From Polymorphobacter multimanifer (GTDB lineage: Bacteria; Pseudomonadota; Alphaproteobacteria; Sphingomonadales; Sphingomonadaceae), in assembly GCF_014205635.1 (NCBI RefSeq), contig NZ_JACIIV010000016.1, positions 1-64,000 of the forward strand: DNA of 64,000 nucleotides, in the 5' to 3' direction. The number at the start of each line of letters is the position of its first letter. Position 1 is the first letter of the stretch. Both the position numbers and the translations under genes were made by a program. The notes below the pieces were generated by a model that was not told the DNA's origin, searched no databases, and saw only the letters and a list, made by a program, of their open reading frames with translations. Shown piece by piece: positions 19,164 to 28,007 of this stretch.

Positions 19164-20780
19164 ATGCGTCTCGCCCTCGATCGTCGCGCCTTCATCGCTG
19201 CATCCGCGGCCGGGCTGCTGCTGCCGGTGCGCCCCGCACTGGCGCAGCTCTGGCCGGCCTCGGGATTCACGCACGGCGTGGCATCGGGAGACCCCGGCGC
19301 CGATTCGATCCGACTGTGGACGCGCTATGCCAGTGCCGATGGCCGCGATGCCACACTCAAGGTCGAAGTCGCGCGCGATCCGGGCATGACCGACATCGTC
19401 GCCCGCAGCGAAGTGGTGGCGGGGCCGGCGAGCTGGGGAACCGCCCAGGCACGCATCGCCGGGCTGCCGGTGAGCGGCTGGCTCTTCTACCGCTTCACCG
19501 CCCCCGATGGCACCCAGTCGGCCGTCGGCCGCACCCGCACGCTGCGGCAAGGGCCGCTCAGCCGCTTCAACATCGCGGTGGTCAGCTGCTCGAACAAGCC
19601 GTTCGGCCATTTCAACGCCTATGCCCATATCGCCCAGCGCACCGACATCGATCTGGTCGTGCACCTCGGCGATTACATCTACGAATATCAGCGCGGCGCC
19701 TATCCGAGCGTGGCCGAGGCGCTCGAAGGCCGCACCATCGAGCCCGCGCACGAGATGGTGGCACTCGACGATTATCGCCAGCGCTATGCCAGCTACCGCA
19801 TCGATCCGGCACTGCAGGAGCTGCACCGCAACTTCCCGATGATCGCGATCTGGGACGATCACGAGATCTGCAACGACAGCTGGAAGGCCGGCGCCCAGAA
19901 CCACCAGCCGAACGAAGGTGATTACGCCGTGCGGCTCGCCGCCGCCACCAAGGCGCACAAGGAGTGGCTGCCGCAGGCCGACCGCATGTGGCAGCGCTAC
20001 GACATCGGCAATCTCGTCAGCCTCATTACCGTCGACACGCGCATCCATGGCCGCGACCAGCAGCTCGATATCGTCCCCGTGCTGCGCGCCGGCCCCACTG
20101 CCATCGCCCAGTTCCGCGATGGCCCGCTGGGTGCGGCCGACCGCCAGCTGCTCGGCGCCGACCAGGAAGCATGGCTGTTCGATACGCTCGCCAGCTCGGT
20201 CAAGGCCGGGCAGAAGTGGCAGCTCCTCGCCCAGCAGGTCATCATGGGCAATGTGCTCACCCCGCCCAATGCGATGGAGTTCCTCAGCCCCGATGCCGAT
20301 CCGCGCGCCAAGGGCTTTGTCGCGGCGGGGCTGGCGGCATCGCAGGCCGGCGTTTCAGCCGCCATGGACATGTGGGCCGGCTATCCCGCCGCCCGCCGCC
20401 GCCTGCTCGCCGCCGCCCAGAAGGCAAATGCCGACCTGGTGGTGCTGGCCGGGGACAGCCACAACGCCTGGGCGTTCGACCTCGCCAACGACGGCAAGCC
20501 CGCCGGCGTCGAATTCGCAGTCCAGTCGGTCACCTCGCCGGGCTATGAAAGCGCGCTCAAGTCCGATCCGGCAAAGATCCGCGACGCGCTGGTCGGCGCC
20601 AGCCCCGAGCTCAAATGGTGCGACACCAGCCAGCGCGGCTACATGACCGTCAGCTTCACCCCCGAGAAGGTGACGAACGAGTGGACCTTCATGTCCGGCA
20701 TCCGCAGCGTCAGCACTGCCACCAGCGGCACGCGCGCCGCCACGGTCGCGCGCGGCGCGCGAAAGATGGTCATCGCCTGA
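19164..20780 (+). CDS. phoD: Alkaline phosphatase D (PhoD family), Tat-exported
   Basis: Exported phosphodiesterase/phosphatase of 538 residues. The N terminus has the twin-arginine motif DRRAFIA and a hydrophobic stretch ending PALAQ. The mature part has GVASGDP, VVSCSN, HLGDYIYEY, IWDDHEICND, LAGDSHNAWAF and VEFAVQSVTSPGYE, the standard PhoD metal and phosphate ligands. It releases phosphate from organic esters in the periplasm. A CTGTCAC at 19112-19118 resembles one half of a Pho box. The start has CGGAGA nine bases upstream. Confidence 0.93.
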   Translation: MRLALDRRAFIAASAAGLLLPVRPALAQLWPASGFTHGVASGDPGADSIRLWTRYASADGRDATLKVEVARDPGMTDIVARSEVVAGPASWGTAQARIAGLPVSGWLFYRFTAPDGTQSAVGRTRTLRQGPLSRFNIAVVSCSNKPFGHFNAYAHIAQRTDIDLVVHLGDYIYEYQRGAYPSVAEALEGRTIEPAHEMVALDDYRQRYASYRIDPALQELHRNFPMIAIWDDHEICNDSWKAGAQNHQPNEGDYAVRLAAATKAHKEWLPQADRMWQRYDIGNLVSLITVDTRIHGRDQQLDIVPVLRAGPTAIAQFRDGPLGAADRQLLGADQEAWLFDTLASSVKAGQKWQLLAQQVIMGNVLTPPNAMEFLSPDADPRAKGFVAAGLAASQAGVSAAMDMWAGYPAARRRLLAAAQKANADLVVLAGDSHNAWAFDLANDGKPAGVEFAVQSVTSPGYESALKSDPAKIRDALVGASPELKWCDTSQRGYMTVSFTPEKVTNEWTFMSGIRSVSTATSGTRAATVARGARKMVIA

Positions 20781-20857
20781 CCCGCGGCGCCGCGCGGGGT
20801 TGCGCGCTGCGGGGTGGCCTGCTTGAGTGCTGACGGTCGCAGCGATCGAGGCCGGGG

Positions 20858-21850
20858 ATGAGTGTTTCCGCATCAGGCAGAGGTCGCCACCACACACTCG
20901 TGCCATTGGCGCTGCTGGCCGGTCTCCTCGTTTCCGGCCCGGCGCTGGCGACGCGCTGCGAAAGCCTTGTGCGCGATCCCGCACGGCAGCGCAGCATCCC
21001 GGTCGCGGTCACCCTGCCGGAGGCGGGTGCGGCTTTGCCGGTGGTGATCTGGAGCCCCGGCCTCGGCGGCGGGCTGGCACAGGGCCGCCGCTATGCGGAA
21101 GCCTGGGCCGCCGCCGGCATCGCCACCGTGCAGATCGAGCACCCCGGCTCCGATGCCACCGTCTATCGCGAGGCGGCGGCGCTGGCGAAGGCGGAGGATG
21201 ATCCGGCCGCCGGCCAGCGGGCAAGCGCTGCCCGTGTGCGCGCCGGCGCCAGCGGCGGCCAGGTGGCGGCGCGGCTCGGCGATGTGGCACTCGTCCATGC
21301 GCTGCTGGCCGGCGGGGACACGCTGGGTGCCTGCATCACGTCGCGCATCGATGCGGCCAATGCGGGAATCGCCGGGCACAGCATGGGCGCCTGGGTGGCG
21401 CAGATCATGGCTGGCCAGGCGCTTCCGGGGCTGATGATGAGCAATCTGCCCCCGTTTCGCGCAGCCCTTGCGATCAGCGGCTCGGCATTGGCGCCTGCGG
21501 CCGCGCTGCCCACAAGCGCCGCCGGCATCGCCATGCCCTTCATGCTCGTCACCGGCGCGCTCGACGGCGCTCCCGAAAATGCCGACGCCGCCGCCCGCGC
21601 CGCCAATGTAAAGACGCGCACCGCGCTCTGGCCGCACCTGCCGGCCGGGGACAAATATCTGCTGGTCCTGGGCCGAGCCACCCACATGCAATTCGACGGC
21701 TCCGCACGCAACCTGACCGCCAGCATCGCCGCGCGCCTCCTTCCCGCCACCACCGACTTCTGGCGCGCCAACCTGGCCGATGACACCGTGGCGGCGGCGA
21801 GGCTGAAGGGCTTCAGGCCTGCCGAGGGCGAAGTGTTCGAGCTGCGCTGA
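20858..21850 (+). CDS. Exported alpha/beta hydrolase (dienelactone-hydrolase-like)
   Basis: Protein of 330 residues with a signal peptide (hydrophobic VPLALLAGLLVSGPALA). The fold is a predicted dienelactone hydrolase/PAF-acetylhydrolase type. The oxyanion region is VVIWSPGLGGG, the nucleophile elbow GHSMGAW, and a late His is in GRATHMQF. The substrate is unknown. It follows phoD on the same strand after 77 bases and converges on aroB. Confidence 0.8.
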   Translation: MSVSASGRGRHHTLVPLALLAGLLVSGPALATRCESLVRDPARQRSIPVAVTLPEAGAALPVVIWSPGLGGGLAQGRRYAEAWAAAGIATVQIEHPGSDATVYREAAALAKAEDDPAAGQRASAARVRAGASGGQVAARLGDVALVHALLAGGDTLGACITSRIDAANAGIAGHSMGAWVAQIMAGQALPGLMMSNLPPFRAALAISGSALAPAAALPTSAAGIAMPFMLVTGALDGAPENADAAARAANVKTRTALWPHLPAGDKYLLVLGRATHMQFDGSARNLTASIAARLLPATTDFWRANLADDTVAAARLKGFRPAEGEVFELR

Positions 21851-21866
21851 ACGTCAGCCCAGGACC

Positions 21867-22979
21867 TCAGCCCACCACCTCGGCCAGAAACGCCTCCACC
21901 TCCGCCAGCGCCACGTCCCGCGCCACAAAGGCTTGGCCGATCCCGCGCACCAGGATGAAGGGCAGGCGGCCGGCCGATACTTTCTTGTCCTGCATCATGT
22001 GCGCGATCAGCCTCGCCGGCGGTGCCGCCAGGCCGAGCGCCGCCGGCGAAAGGGTGAAGCCATGCGCTGCCAGATGCGCCTGCGCCCGCGCGGCATCGGC
22101 GGCCGGGCAGAGCCCGAGGCGGGCCGAGAAGGCAAAGGCCAGCGCCATGCCCAGCGCCACGCCTTCGCCGTGCAGCAGCCGGTCCGAAAAGCCGGCCTCA
22201 GCCTCGAAGGCATGGCCGAAGGTGTGGCCCAGGTTGAGCAGTGCGCGCACATCCTCGGTCTCGCGCTCGTCGGCAGCGACGATCCGCGCCTTGGCCCGGC
22301 ACGAGACGGCAATCGCCTCGGCCTGTGCCGCCGCATCGCCCGCCAGCACCGCCGCCGCATTGGCCTCGCACCAGTCGAAGAAGCCGGCATCGCCGAGCAG
22401 GCCGTATTTCACCACCTCGGCATAGCCGGCGCGCAGTTCGCGCGGCGGCAGCGTGGCGAGCACCTGCGGGTCGATCAGCACCATCGCCGGCTGGTGGAAG
22501 GCGCCGATCAGGTTCTTGCCCGCTGCCGCGTTGATCGCGGTCTTGCCGCCCACCGAACTGTCCACCTGCGCCAGCAACGTGGTCGGGATCTGCACGAACC
22601 CGCAGCCGCGCCGCAGGATGCTGGCTGCAAAGCCCGTCAGATCCCCGACCACGCCGCCGCCCAGCGCCACAACCACATCGCGCCGCTCCACCCCAAGCGC
22701 CAGCAGCCCCTCGCACACCCGCTCCAGCCCGGCCCAGTTCTTCGCCCCCTCGCCGGGCTCGAGCACGATCGCATCGACGGCAATGCCTTCCGCTGCCAGG
22801 CTGGCCTCGAGCGCCGGCAGATGCAGGCCCGCCACCGCCCGGTCGGTCACCACCGCCAGCCGCTTGCCGCCCGGCTTCGCCGCCACCAGCGGCGCCAGCA
22901 ATGCCCCGGCACGCGCCAGCAGCCCGGCTTCGATATGGATGGGATAGGTGCGCGCGCCCAGCGCGACATCGACGATCAT
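21867..22979 (-). CDS. aroB: 3-dehydroquinate synthase
   Basis: Second enzyme of the shikimate pathway, 370 residues. NAD-binding and active-site motifs are clear: LGGGVVGDLTGFAAS, PTTLLAQVDSSVGGKTAIN, LRAGYAEVVKYGLL, LNLGHTFGHAFE and LHGEGVALGM. The ATG overlaps the aroK stop as ATGA (22976-22979), so the two enzymes are translated together in the usual aroK-aroB order. Confidence 0.96.
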   Translation of the reverse strand: MIVDVALGARTYPIHIEAGLLARAGALLAPLVAAKPGGKRLAVVTDRAVAGLHLPALEASLAAEGIAVDAIVLEPGEGAKNWAGLERVCEGLLALGVERRDVVVALGGGVVGDLTGFAASILRRGCGFVQIPTTLLAQVDSSVGGKTAINAAAGKNLIGAFHQPAMVLIDPQVLATLPPRELRAGYAEVVKYGLLGDAGFFDWCEANAAAVLAGDAAAQAEAIAVSCRAKARIVAADERETEDVRALLNLGHTFGHAFEAEAGFSDRLLHGEGVALGMALAFAFSARLGLCPAADAARAQAHLAAHGFTLSPAALGLAAPPARLIAHMMQDKKVSAGRLPFILVRGIGQAFVARDVALAEVEAFLAEVVG

Positions 22980-23563
22980 TTGCGTCCCCGGTTCGCGGCA
23001 AAAAGTGCGGCGATGATGGCTTCGACGGTCTCGGCGTGCGGCCCGCCGCTGCTCCTCACGGTGATCGGCGCCTCGGCATAGAAGGGCGCGCGCACCTCGG
23101 CCAGCGCGCGCAGCACCGTCGCCGGGTCCGAGCCTGCAAGCAGCGGCCGCGTATCCCGCTTCTGCACACGCTCCACCAGCGTCTCGATATCGGCATCGAG
23201 CCACACCGCCAGGCTGCGCTCCAGAATCAGCGCGCGGGTATCGGCCTGCACAAAGGCGCCGCCGCCGGTGGCCACCACCTTGGGCGCCCCGTCGACCAGC
23301 CGCGCGATCACCCGGCGCTCGCCATCACGAAAATGCGCCTCGCCGAAGCGCTCGAAAATCTCGGGAATGGTCATGCCGCACGCCACCTCGATCTCGGCAT
23401 CGGCATCGACGAACGGCAGCCCCAGCCGCGTGGCGAGCCGCTTGCCCACCGTCGTCTTTCCCACCCCCATCAGCCCGACAAGCGTGATCGGCCGCAAGGC
23501 AGCGGTGCGGAGCTTTCCGGCCACCGACCGAACCGAAGAGATTTTCGCGTCGCACTCCATCAT
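22976..23563 (-). CDS. aroK: Shikimate kinase
   Basis: Kinase of about 195 residues that phosphorylates shikimate. It has the Walker A GLMGVGKTTVGK, the substrate Asp in FVDADAEIE, FRDGERRV and VATGGGAF, and the lid arginine in KRDTRPLL. Two adjacent ATGs (23563 and 23560) are possible starts; both follow a run of G that may act as ribosome site. Only 22 bases separate its start from that of the divergent exported-protein gene, so its promoter must lie inside the neighbour. Confidence 0.94.
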   Translation of the reverse strand: MMECDAKISSVRSVAGKLRTAALRPITLVGLMGVGKTTVGKRLATRLGLPFVDADAEIEVACGMTIPEIFERFGEAHFRDGERRVIARLVDGAPKVVATGGGAFVQADTRALILERSLAVWLDADIETLVERVQKRDTRPLLAGSDPATVLRALAEVRAPFYAEAPITVRSSGGPHAETVEAIIAALFAANRGRK

Positions 23564-23585
23564 CCCCCCCGCTATAGCTGCCGCC

Positions 23586-25439
23586 ATGGGCGAAACACCA
23601 TCCCCCCGCACACCGGCTCCCCGCAGCCCGGTCCCTCGCACCGCCAGCGCGCGGCGCGGCCTGCTGCTCGTCGCCACGGCAGCACTGCTCGTCACGCCGG
23701 TGGTCGGCCAACAACCGGAGCCCCCGCCAGCGCCAGCGCCGTCACCAAGGTCGCTGCTGCCCGAAGCCTTCCGCCAGTCGGACGAGGGGCAGACCGAAGC
23801 CGCACCGCTCCCCGGCGTCGCACCGCCCCCACCTGTCGGCGCGGCCGCACCCGAGGTGCTGTCCGGCGACGCGCTGCTGCAGCCACCACTCGATGGCGTC
23901 GAGCTCCCCGGCACCGCGGAAGCCCCCGATCCCTTTGCAAACGACCCCGTCCTCGATGCGCGAATGACCGGCGTGCTCGACACGGCCAGTGGCGGCTGGG
24001 GCAATGCAGTGTTCGCCGGCTCGGACGGTCGATACCTTGCCGCCCTCGCGCGCCGCATCGATGCGCCCGTTGCATCACGCTGGGCGTCGATCGGCCTGCG
24101 CCGCGCCCTCATCACCCGGGCAACGGCACCATCGCGCATTCGCGCCGGCGATTGGGTCGCGGCGCGCGCCTGGCTGCTGCTGCGGATGGGCGAGATCGAC
24201 GCCGCCTCGCTCCTCATCAGCCGGCTGCCCGTCGAAGCGCACACCAGCAACACTACGCGCATTGCCGGCCAGGTGGCGCTGGCAGCCGGAGATCTCGGCG
24301 CACTGTGCCCCATCGCCCGCGCCGGGCGGCAGGCAAGTGCCGACACGATGTGGGAGCTCGCCATGGGCATGTGCGCAGCCCTCGAAGGCGATGACATCTC
24401 GGCTGCCGCGCTGTTCGATTCGCTGCGCAACCGCCAGACCGGCATTTCCGCCTTCGATGTGCGCCTCGGCGAGCGCATCGCCGTCGTTGCTGGTGGCGGC
24501 GGCCGCGCCACCAACATCGAATGGTCCGAGGCGCCCCGCATAACTCCCTATCGCTACGGCGTGTCGATGGCCGCCGGCGTGCAGGTCCCTGCGGACCGGC
24601 TGACGTCGCTCGGCGCCGGCCGGCACGGCTGGTTCGTTCGCCAGCCGGCGCTGGCCCCGGCAGTTCGTCTCGCCAGCCTCGGTCCCGCTGCGGTGCAGGG
24701 CAGCCTTTCGGTGCAGGAATTCGTCTCGGGGATAGCAGCGCTCGCCCCCGACGATGCGGACACCAGCCGCGGCGCGCGGCTGCGCCAGGCCTTTGCCGGC
24801 GCCGGCCCCGTGCAACGCGTGGCGGCAATGAAGGCGATCTGGGACGAATCCGCCGAAGGCATGACCATCGAAGCCGCACGCTACGCCGGGCTGCTGCAGA
24901 CCGCCCCCGCCGCCGCCCGGCTGCCGGTGAGCGCCAGCGTGGCCGCCGACAGTGCGGACATCATCGCCAGCCTGCTCGCCGCCGGCAACACCGCACGCGC
25001 GCGCAGCTGGTGGCGCGTTGCGAGCGAAGCCGATGCCCCGGTGCGCGCCCGTGCCTGGGCGCTGCTGGCGGTGAGCGGCGGCATCGCCCCCACGGCAGAC
25101 GCTTTCAGCGATTGGCAGGATGCGACCAACGCCGATGACCGCAGCGCAGCACGGCTGCTCGCCGCGCTTGCCGGGCTGGGTCTGGCGCGCGAAAGCGGCT
25201 GGAACGGCCTCAAGGACGATCTGCTGCCCAAGGCGGAAACCAGCTGGAGCCGTGCCATCAGCGCCGCCGGCACGGCGCGGCGGCCGGGCGAAGTGGCCAT
25301 CCTCACCGCCACCGGCCTGCAGGGCGCCTGGGCCGATGTCCCGGCGCTGCACCTGTGGCGGATCACCGAGGCGCTCACCCGCGCCGGCCGCGTGCAGGAT
25401 GCGCGGCTGATCGCCGCCGAAGCGCTTACCCGCGCCTGA
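23586..25439 (+). CDS. Large exported protein of unknown function upstream of xerD
   Basis: Protein of 617 residues. A 28-residue basic, Pro-rich N terminus precedes one hydrophobic segment ([16 protein letters not shown]), then a Pro/Glu-rich linker. The rest is Ala/Arg-rich and helical, with repeated short helices such as [18 protein letters not shown], suggesting a TPR-like or solenoid fold in the periplasm. No catalytic motif is seen and the family is not recognised. It overlaps xerD as TGATG, so the two are co-translated. Confidence 0.7.
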   Translation: MGETPSPRTPAPRSPVPRTASARRGLLLVATAALLVTPVVGQQPEPPPAPAPSPRSLLPEAFRQSDEGQTEAAPLPGVAPPPPVGAAAPEVLSGDALLQPPLDGVELPGTAEAPDPFANDPVLDARMTGVLDTASGGWGNAVFAGSDGRYLAALARRIDAPVASRWASIGLRRALITRATAPSRIRAGDWVAARAWLLLRMGEIDAASLLISRLPVEAHTSNTTRIAGQVALAAGDLGALCPIARAGRQASADTMWELAMGMCAALEGDDISAAALFDSLRNRQTGISAFDVRLGERIAVVAGGGGRATNIEWSEAPRITPYRYGVSMAAGVQVPADRLTSLGAGRHGWFVRQPALAPAVRLASLGPAAVQGSLSVQEFVSGIAALAPDDADTSRGARLRQAFAGAGPVQRVAAMKAIWDESAEGMTIEAARYAGLLQTAPAAARLPVSASVAADSADIIASLLAAGNTARARSWWRVASEADAPVRARAWALLAVSGGIAPTADAFSDWQDATNADDRSAARLLAALAGLGLARESGWNGLKDDLLPKAETSWSRAISAAGTARRPGEVAILTATGLQGAWADVPALHLWRITEALTRAGRVQDARLIAAEALTRA

Positions 25440-26335
25440 TGGCCGAGAGCGACCAGAGCCTCATCGCCCTTTTCCTGGACATGCTCGCCAGCGAGCGCGG
25501 CGCCGCACGCAACACCCTCTCCGCCTATGCGTCCGATCTCGCACAGGCATCCTCCGCCCTTGAAGGCCGGCTCGCCGTTGCCGACGCCGCGGCTCTGGCC
25601 AGGCTGGCCGCGCACTGGATGCCGCTGGCGCGCGCATCGGCAGCGCGCAAGCTGTCGGCCGTGCGGCAGTTCATGTCGTTCCTGCTGCGCGAGGGCATCC
25701 GCAGCGACGATCCGGGGCGTGATCTGGCAATGCCCGCACAACCGCGCACCCTTCCAAAATCACTCGGGCCCGGCGATGTCGAGGCGCTGTTCACGACGCT
25801 TGCCGCGCGATGTGCAGCGTCCCCCGATGATGCCCGGCTGGTGCGGCTGCAGGCGCTCATCGAGCTGCTTTATGGTTCAGGCCTTCGGGCTTCCGAGTTG
25901 GTCAGCCTGCCGCGCCATGCGGTGCGGCCGGGCAGGGGGCATCTGGTCCTCGCCGGCAAGGGTGGCCGCGAGCGGCTGGTGCCGATCGGCCGCGCCGCAG
26001 AGGCTGCGGTGGCGGCGCATGTGGCGAATGTGCCGGCGGATGCGCGCTGGCTGTTCCCGTCGGGCAAGGCCCATCTCACCCGGCTGCGCCTCTGGCAGCT
26101 GGTCAAATGGTTGGCTGCCGAGGCGGGCATCCCGCCAGCGCGCATCAGCCCGCACGTGCTGCGCCATGCCTTCGCCACGCACCTGCTCGAGGGCGGGGCC
26201 GACCTGCGGGTGGTGCAGACTTTGCTCGGGCATGCCGATATCGCGACGACGCAGATTTACACGCATGTGGCTGGGCGGGCGTTGATCGCCCTGGTGAATG
26301 AACGGCATCCGCTGCGCAGCGCGGCGACAAAATAG
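25439..26335 (+). CDS. xerD: Site-specific tyrosine recombinase XerD
   Basis: Recombinase of 298 residues that acts with XerC at dif to resolve chromosome dimers. Catalytic residues are visible: Arg in GSGLRASEL (about 150), Lys in AGKGGRER, His and Arg in [10 protein letters not shown], His in LLGHADI and the nucleophile Tyr in TTQIYTHV. The start overlaps the preceding stop. The last residues and the TAG stop (26333-26335) are encoded by a family-A repeat whose first hairpin spans 26328-26348. The C terminus is therefore shaped by the repeat. Confidence 0.92.
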   Translation: MAESDQSLIALFLDMLASERGAARNTLSAYASDLAQASSALEGRLAVADAAALARLAAHWMPLARASAARKLSAVRQFMSFLLREGIRSDDPGRDLAMPAQPRTLPKSLGPGDVEALFTTLAARCAASPDDARLVRLQALIELLYGSGLRASELVSLPRHAVRPGRGHLVLAGKGGRERLVPIGRAAEAAVAAHVANVPADARWLFPSGKAHLTRLRLWQLVKWLAAEAGIPPARISPHVLRHAFATHLLEGGADLRVVQTLLGHADIATTQIYTHVAGRALIALVNERHPLRSAATK

Positions 26336-26428
26336 CGGCGCTATTTTGCGACTCGCGCAAGCACGGCCGGCGGGGCGGGCGCGCCTTCTGCGCCCGAACC
26401 CGTCCGACGGCGCGGGCTTTGCCCGCGC
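26314..26428 (+). repeat. Family-A three-hairpin repeat, copy 2 (overlaps the xerD stop)
   Basis: The element begins inside the last codons of xerD. Hairpin 1 (26328-26348) pairs CAAAATAGC with GCTATTTTG around GGC. Hairpin 2 (26376-26396) pairs CGGGCGC with GCGCCCG. Hairpin 3 (26410-26428) pairs GCGCGGGC with GCCCGCGC around TTT. The xerD stop codon TAG lies in the 5' arm of hairpin 1. Confidence 0.85.
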
Positions 26429-26432
26429 TCTT

Positions 26433-26516
26433 GCGCAGCGCGGCGACAAGATAGCGGCGCTATTTTGCGACTCGCGCAAGCACGCCCCGTCCGACGGCGC
26501 GGGCTTTGCCCGCGCC
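26433..26516 (+). repeat. Family-A repeat, copy 3 (lacks hairpin 2)
   Basis: A tandem copy directly behind copy 2. Hairpin 1 (26447-26467) has CAAGATAGC against GCTATTTTG, one G-T pair. Hairpin 2 is deleted. Hairpin 3 (26496-26516) pairs GGCGCGGGC with GCCCGCGCC around TTT. The whole gene-free stretch 26336-26696 consists of copies 2-4 plus about 70 unremarkable bases (26517-26584). Confidence 0.85.
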
Positions 26517-26584
26517 CTGTTCTTCCTTCCGTCCCTCCCTCTTGCTTCACCCAGCCACGCCGCCAGAAGAACAAGAAGAAAAGA

Positions 26585-26696
26585 GCGCGGGCAAAGCCTG
26601 CGCCGACGTCGGACGAGTTCGGTCAGCGAAGCTGCCCGCCTCGCCGGCCGGGTCTGATGCGAGTCGCGAAATAGCTTCGCTATTTCGTCGCCGCAT
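26585..26696 (-). repeat. Family-A three-hairpin repeat, copy 4 (inverted)
   Basis: An inverted copy that begins at the stop codon of the minus-strand gene at 26697. Read on the minus strand, hairpin 1 (26667-26687) pairs CGAAATAGC with GCTATTTCG around GAA. Hairpin 2 (26621-26637) pairs GGGCAGC with GCTGACC around TTC, with one mismatch. Hairpin 3 (26585-26603) pairs GCGCAGGC with GCCCGCGC around TTT. The change at the second base pair of hairpin 1 is compensated relative to the other copies. Confidence 0.82.
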
Positions 26697-27236
26697 TCAG
26701 ACTTTACACCCCTTCGCCCGCGCCGTGCCCTTGATATACGACCGCCGCACCGTGCCCGCATAAACCGCCGCCTGCGCATAGCGCTCGCGCTTCTGCGCGC
26801 CGGAAACGAAACGGATCACCCCGGCAAACGGAATCAGGCTCCCCGCAATCGCCTCGGTGGCGCCAAAGGCGAACTCTGCCGGCGTCTGCTTCTTCTTGTC
26901 GGCGCGAGCCTCCGCCGAGTCGACATCGGGCCCGACCATCTCGGTGATCTTGGTGACTTCGGCCGCATATTGCCGGCACGTCTTCAGCCCGGTGAGCGCA
27001 TAGGGATTTTCCATCATCGCTTCCAGCTCGGGCGGAACCTTCTTTTTCATCAAGTTGAGGTCTTTCAGCGGCTTGGTCGCAATATTCTCCATCGTGTCGA
27101 GCGCGCGATCACCGTCGTTTATCTTGTCGCTGCCCTTGTCCTTGGGGTCGGCAGTCTGGGCAGTGGCGGCCGCCGCGCCAAGCAGCAACGCCATGGCTGC
27201 GGCGAAGGTTGCCGTCGTTGTGGTCGGTCGTGACAT
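26697..27236 (-). CDS. Exported protein of unknown function
   Basis: Protein of 179 residues with a signal peptide (hydrophobic ATFAAAMALLLGAAAATAQ). The mature part is Lys/Asp-rich and contains KTCRQYAAEVTKITEMVGPD, a hydrophobic patch AIAGSLIPFAGVIRFVSGA and a basic C terminus ending GCKV. It has no recognised domain. The ATG at 27236 is preferred because GGAGA lies seven bases upstream. It is divergent from the rimP operon, and a family-A repeat follows its stop. Confidence 0.75.
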   Translation of the reverse strand: MSRPTTTTATFAAAMALLLGAAAATAQTADPKDKGSDKINDGDRALDTMENIATKPLKDLNLMKKKVPPELEAMMENPYALTGLKTCRQYAAEVTKITEMVGPDVDSAEARADKKKQTPAEFAFGATEAIAGSLIPFAGVIRFVSGAQKRERYAQAAVYAGTVRRSYIKGTARAKGCKV

Positions 27237-27339
27237 GTAATTCTCCACAGGCGAAATTCACAGGATGCGGGTCGGGCTTGCCCGGCGCGAACGGGCGCAG
27301 TATAGCGATCGAACTTCCACATGGGTAACCGAGTGAGGT

Positions 27340-27357
27340 CGGCAGGGTTTCCTGCCG
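27340..27357 (+). other. Hairpin in the rimP leader
   Basis: A perfect 7-bp stem CGGCAGG/CCTGCCG with loop GTTT lies about 52 bases before the rimP start, in the 173-base divergent region. There is no T run behind it, so it is not a classical terminator. It may be a leader structure in the mRNA. Confidence 0.4.
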
Positions 27358-27409
27358 CCGCGCCCCGCTTCATGTGTCCATCAATCGCCTTAGCGGAATC
27401 TGACCTGTC

Positions 27410-27985
27410 TTGAGCCTGAACACCACTCTCGAAGCGATCATCGCCCCCATCGTCGCCGATCTCGGCTTCGCGCTCGTGCGCGTGCAGATGAACGGCCGCG
27501 CCGGGGGCTCGCAGACGTTGCAGATCATGGCGGAGGATCCCGTCACCGGCCAACTCACCATCGCGCAATGCAGCGCCATCAGCCGTGCGCTCGACGAGCC
27601 GCTCGAGGCCGCCGATCCGATCGAGGGCGAGTATTCGCTCGAAGTCTCTTCACCGGGCATCGACCGCCTGCTCACCCGCCTGGCGGACTGGGCGCGCTGG
27701 GCCGGCCATGAGGTGCGCCTCAAGCTCGCCGCCGCTGCCGAAGATGGCACCATCTCGCGCAAGACGACTGCGATGAAGGCCGTGATAATCGGCCATGAAG
27801 GCGACATGGTGCATCTCGACATGCCGGGCACCGGCAAGATGAATGTGCCTTTCGGCCAGATCGTCAGCGCCAAGCTGGTGCTCACCAACAAGCTCATCGC
27901 CGCCACCCGCCCGCTCGACATGGGCGACGCCGATGAAATGATCGACGAGCCGGGCATCGAGACCGACGCCGAAAACGACAACTGA
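27410..27985 (+). CDS. rimP: Ribosome maturation factor RimP
   Basis: Cytoplasmic factor of 191 residues needed for 30S subunit maturation. It has LVRVQMNGR near the N terminus, and CSAISRALDEPLEAADPIEGEYSLEVSSPGIDRLL is split here between CSAISRALDE and YSLEVSSPGIDRLL, the family signature. The start is TTG at 27410. It is the first gene of the rimP-nusA-ylxR-infB-rbfA cluster, and its acidic C terminus is common in alphaproteobacteria. Confidence 0.93.
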   Translation: MSLNTTLEAIIAPIVADLGFALVRVQMNGRAGGSQTLQIMAEDPVTGQLTIAQCSAISRALDEPLEAADPIEGEYSLEVSSPGIDRLLTRLADWARWAGHEVRLKLAAAAEDGTISRKTTAMKAVIIGHEGDMVHLDMPGTGKMNVPFGQIVSAKLVLTNKLIAATRPLDMGDADEMIDEPGIETDAENDN

Positions 27986-28007
27986 GCCGAACCGAAGGAC
28001 ACACCCC

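Noticed and set aside
26433-26516. Tandem palindromic repeats as a CRISPR array
   Set aside because: Only two direct copies exist, unit length varies, there are no unique spacers of equal size and no cas genes are near.
27340-27357. Hairpin before rimP as an intrinsic terminator
   Set aside because: No T run follows, and it lies in the leader of an essential operon.
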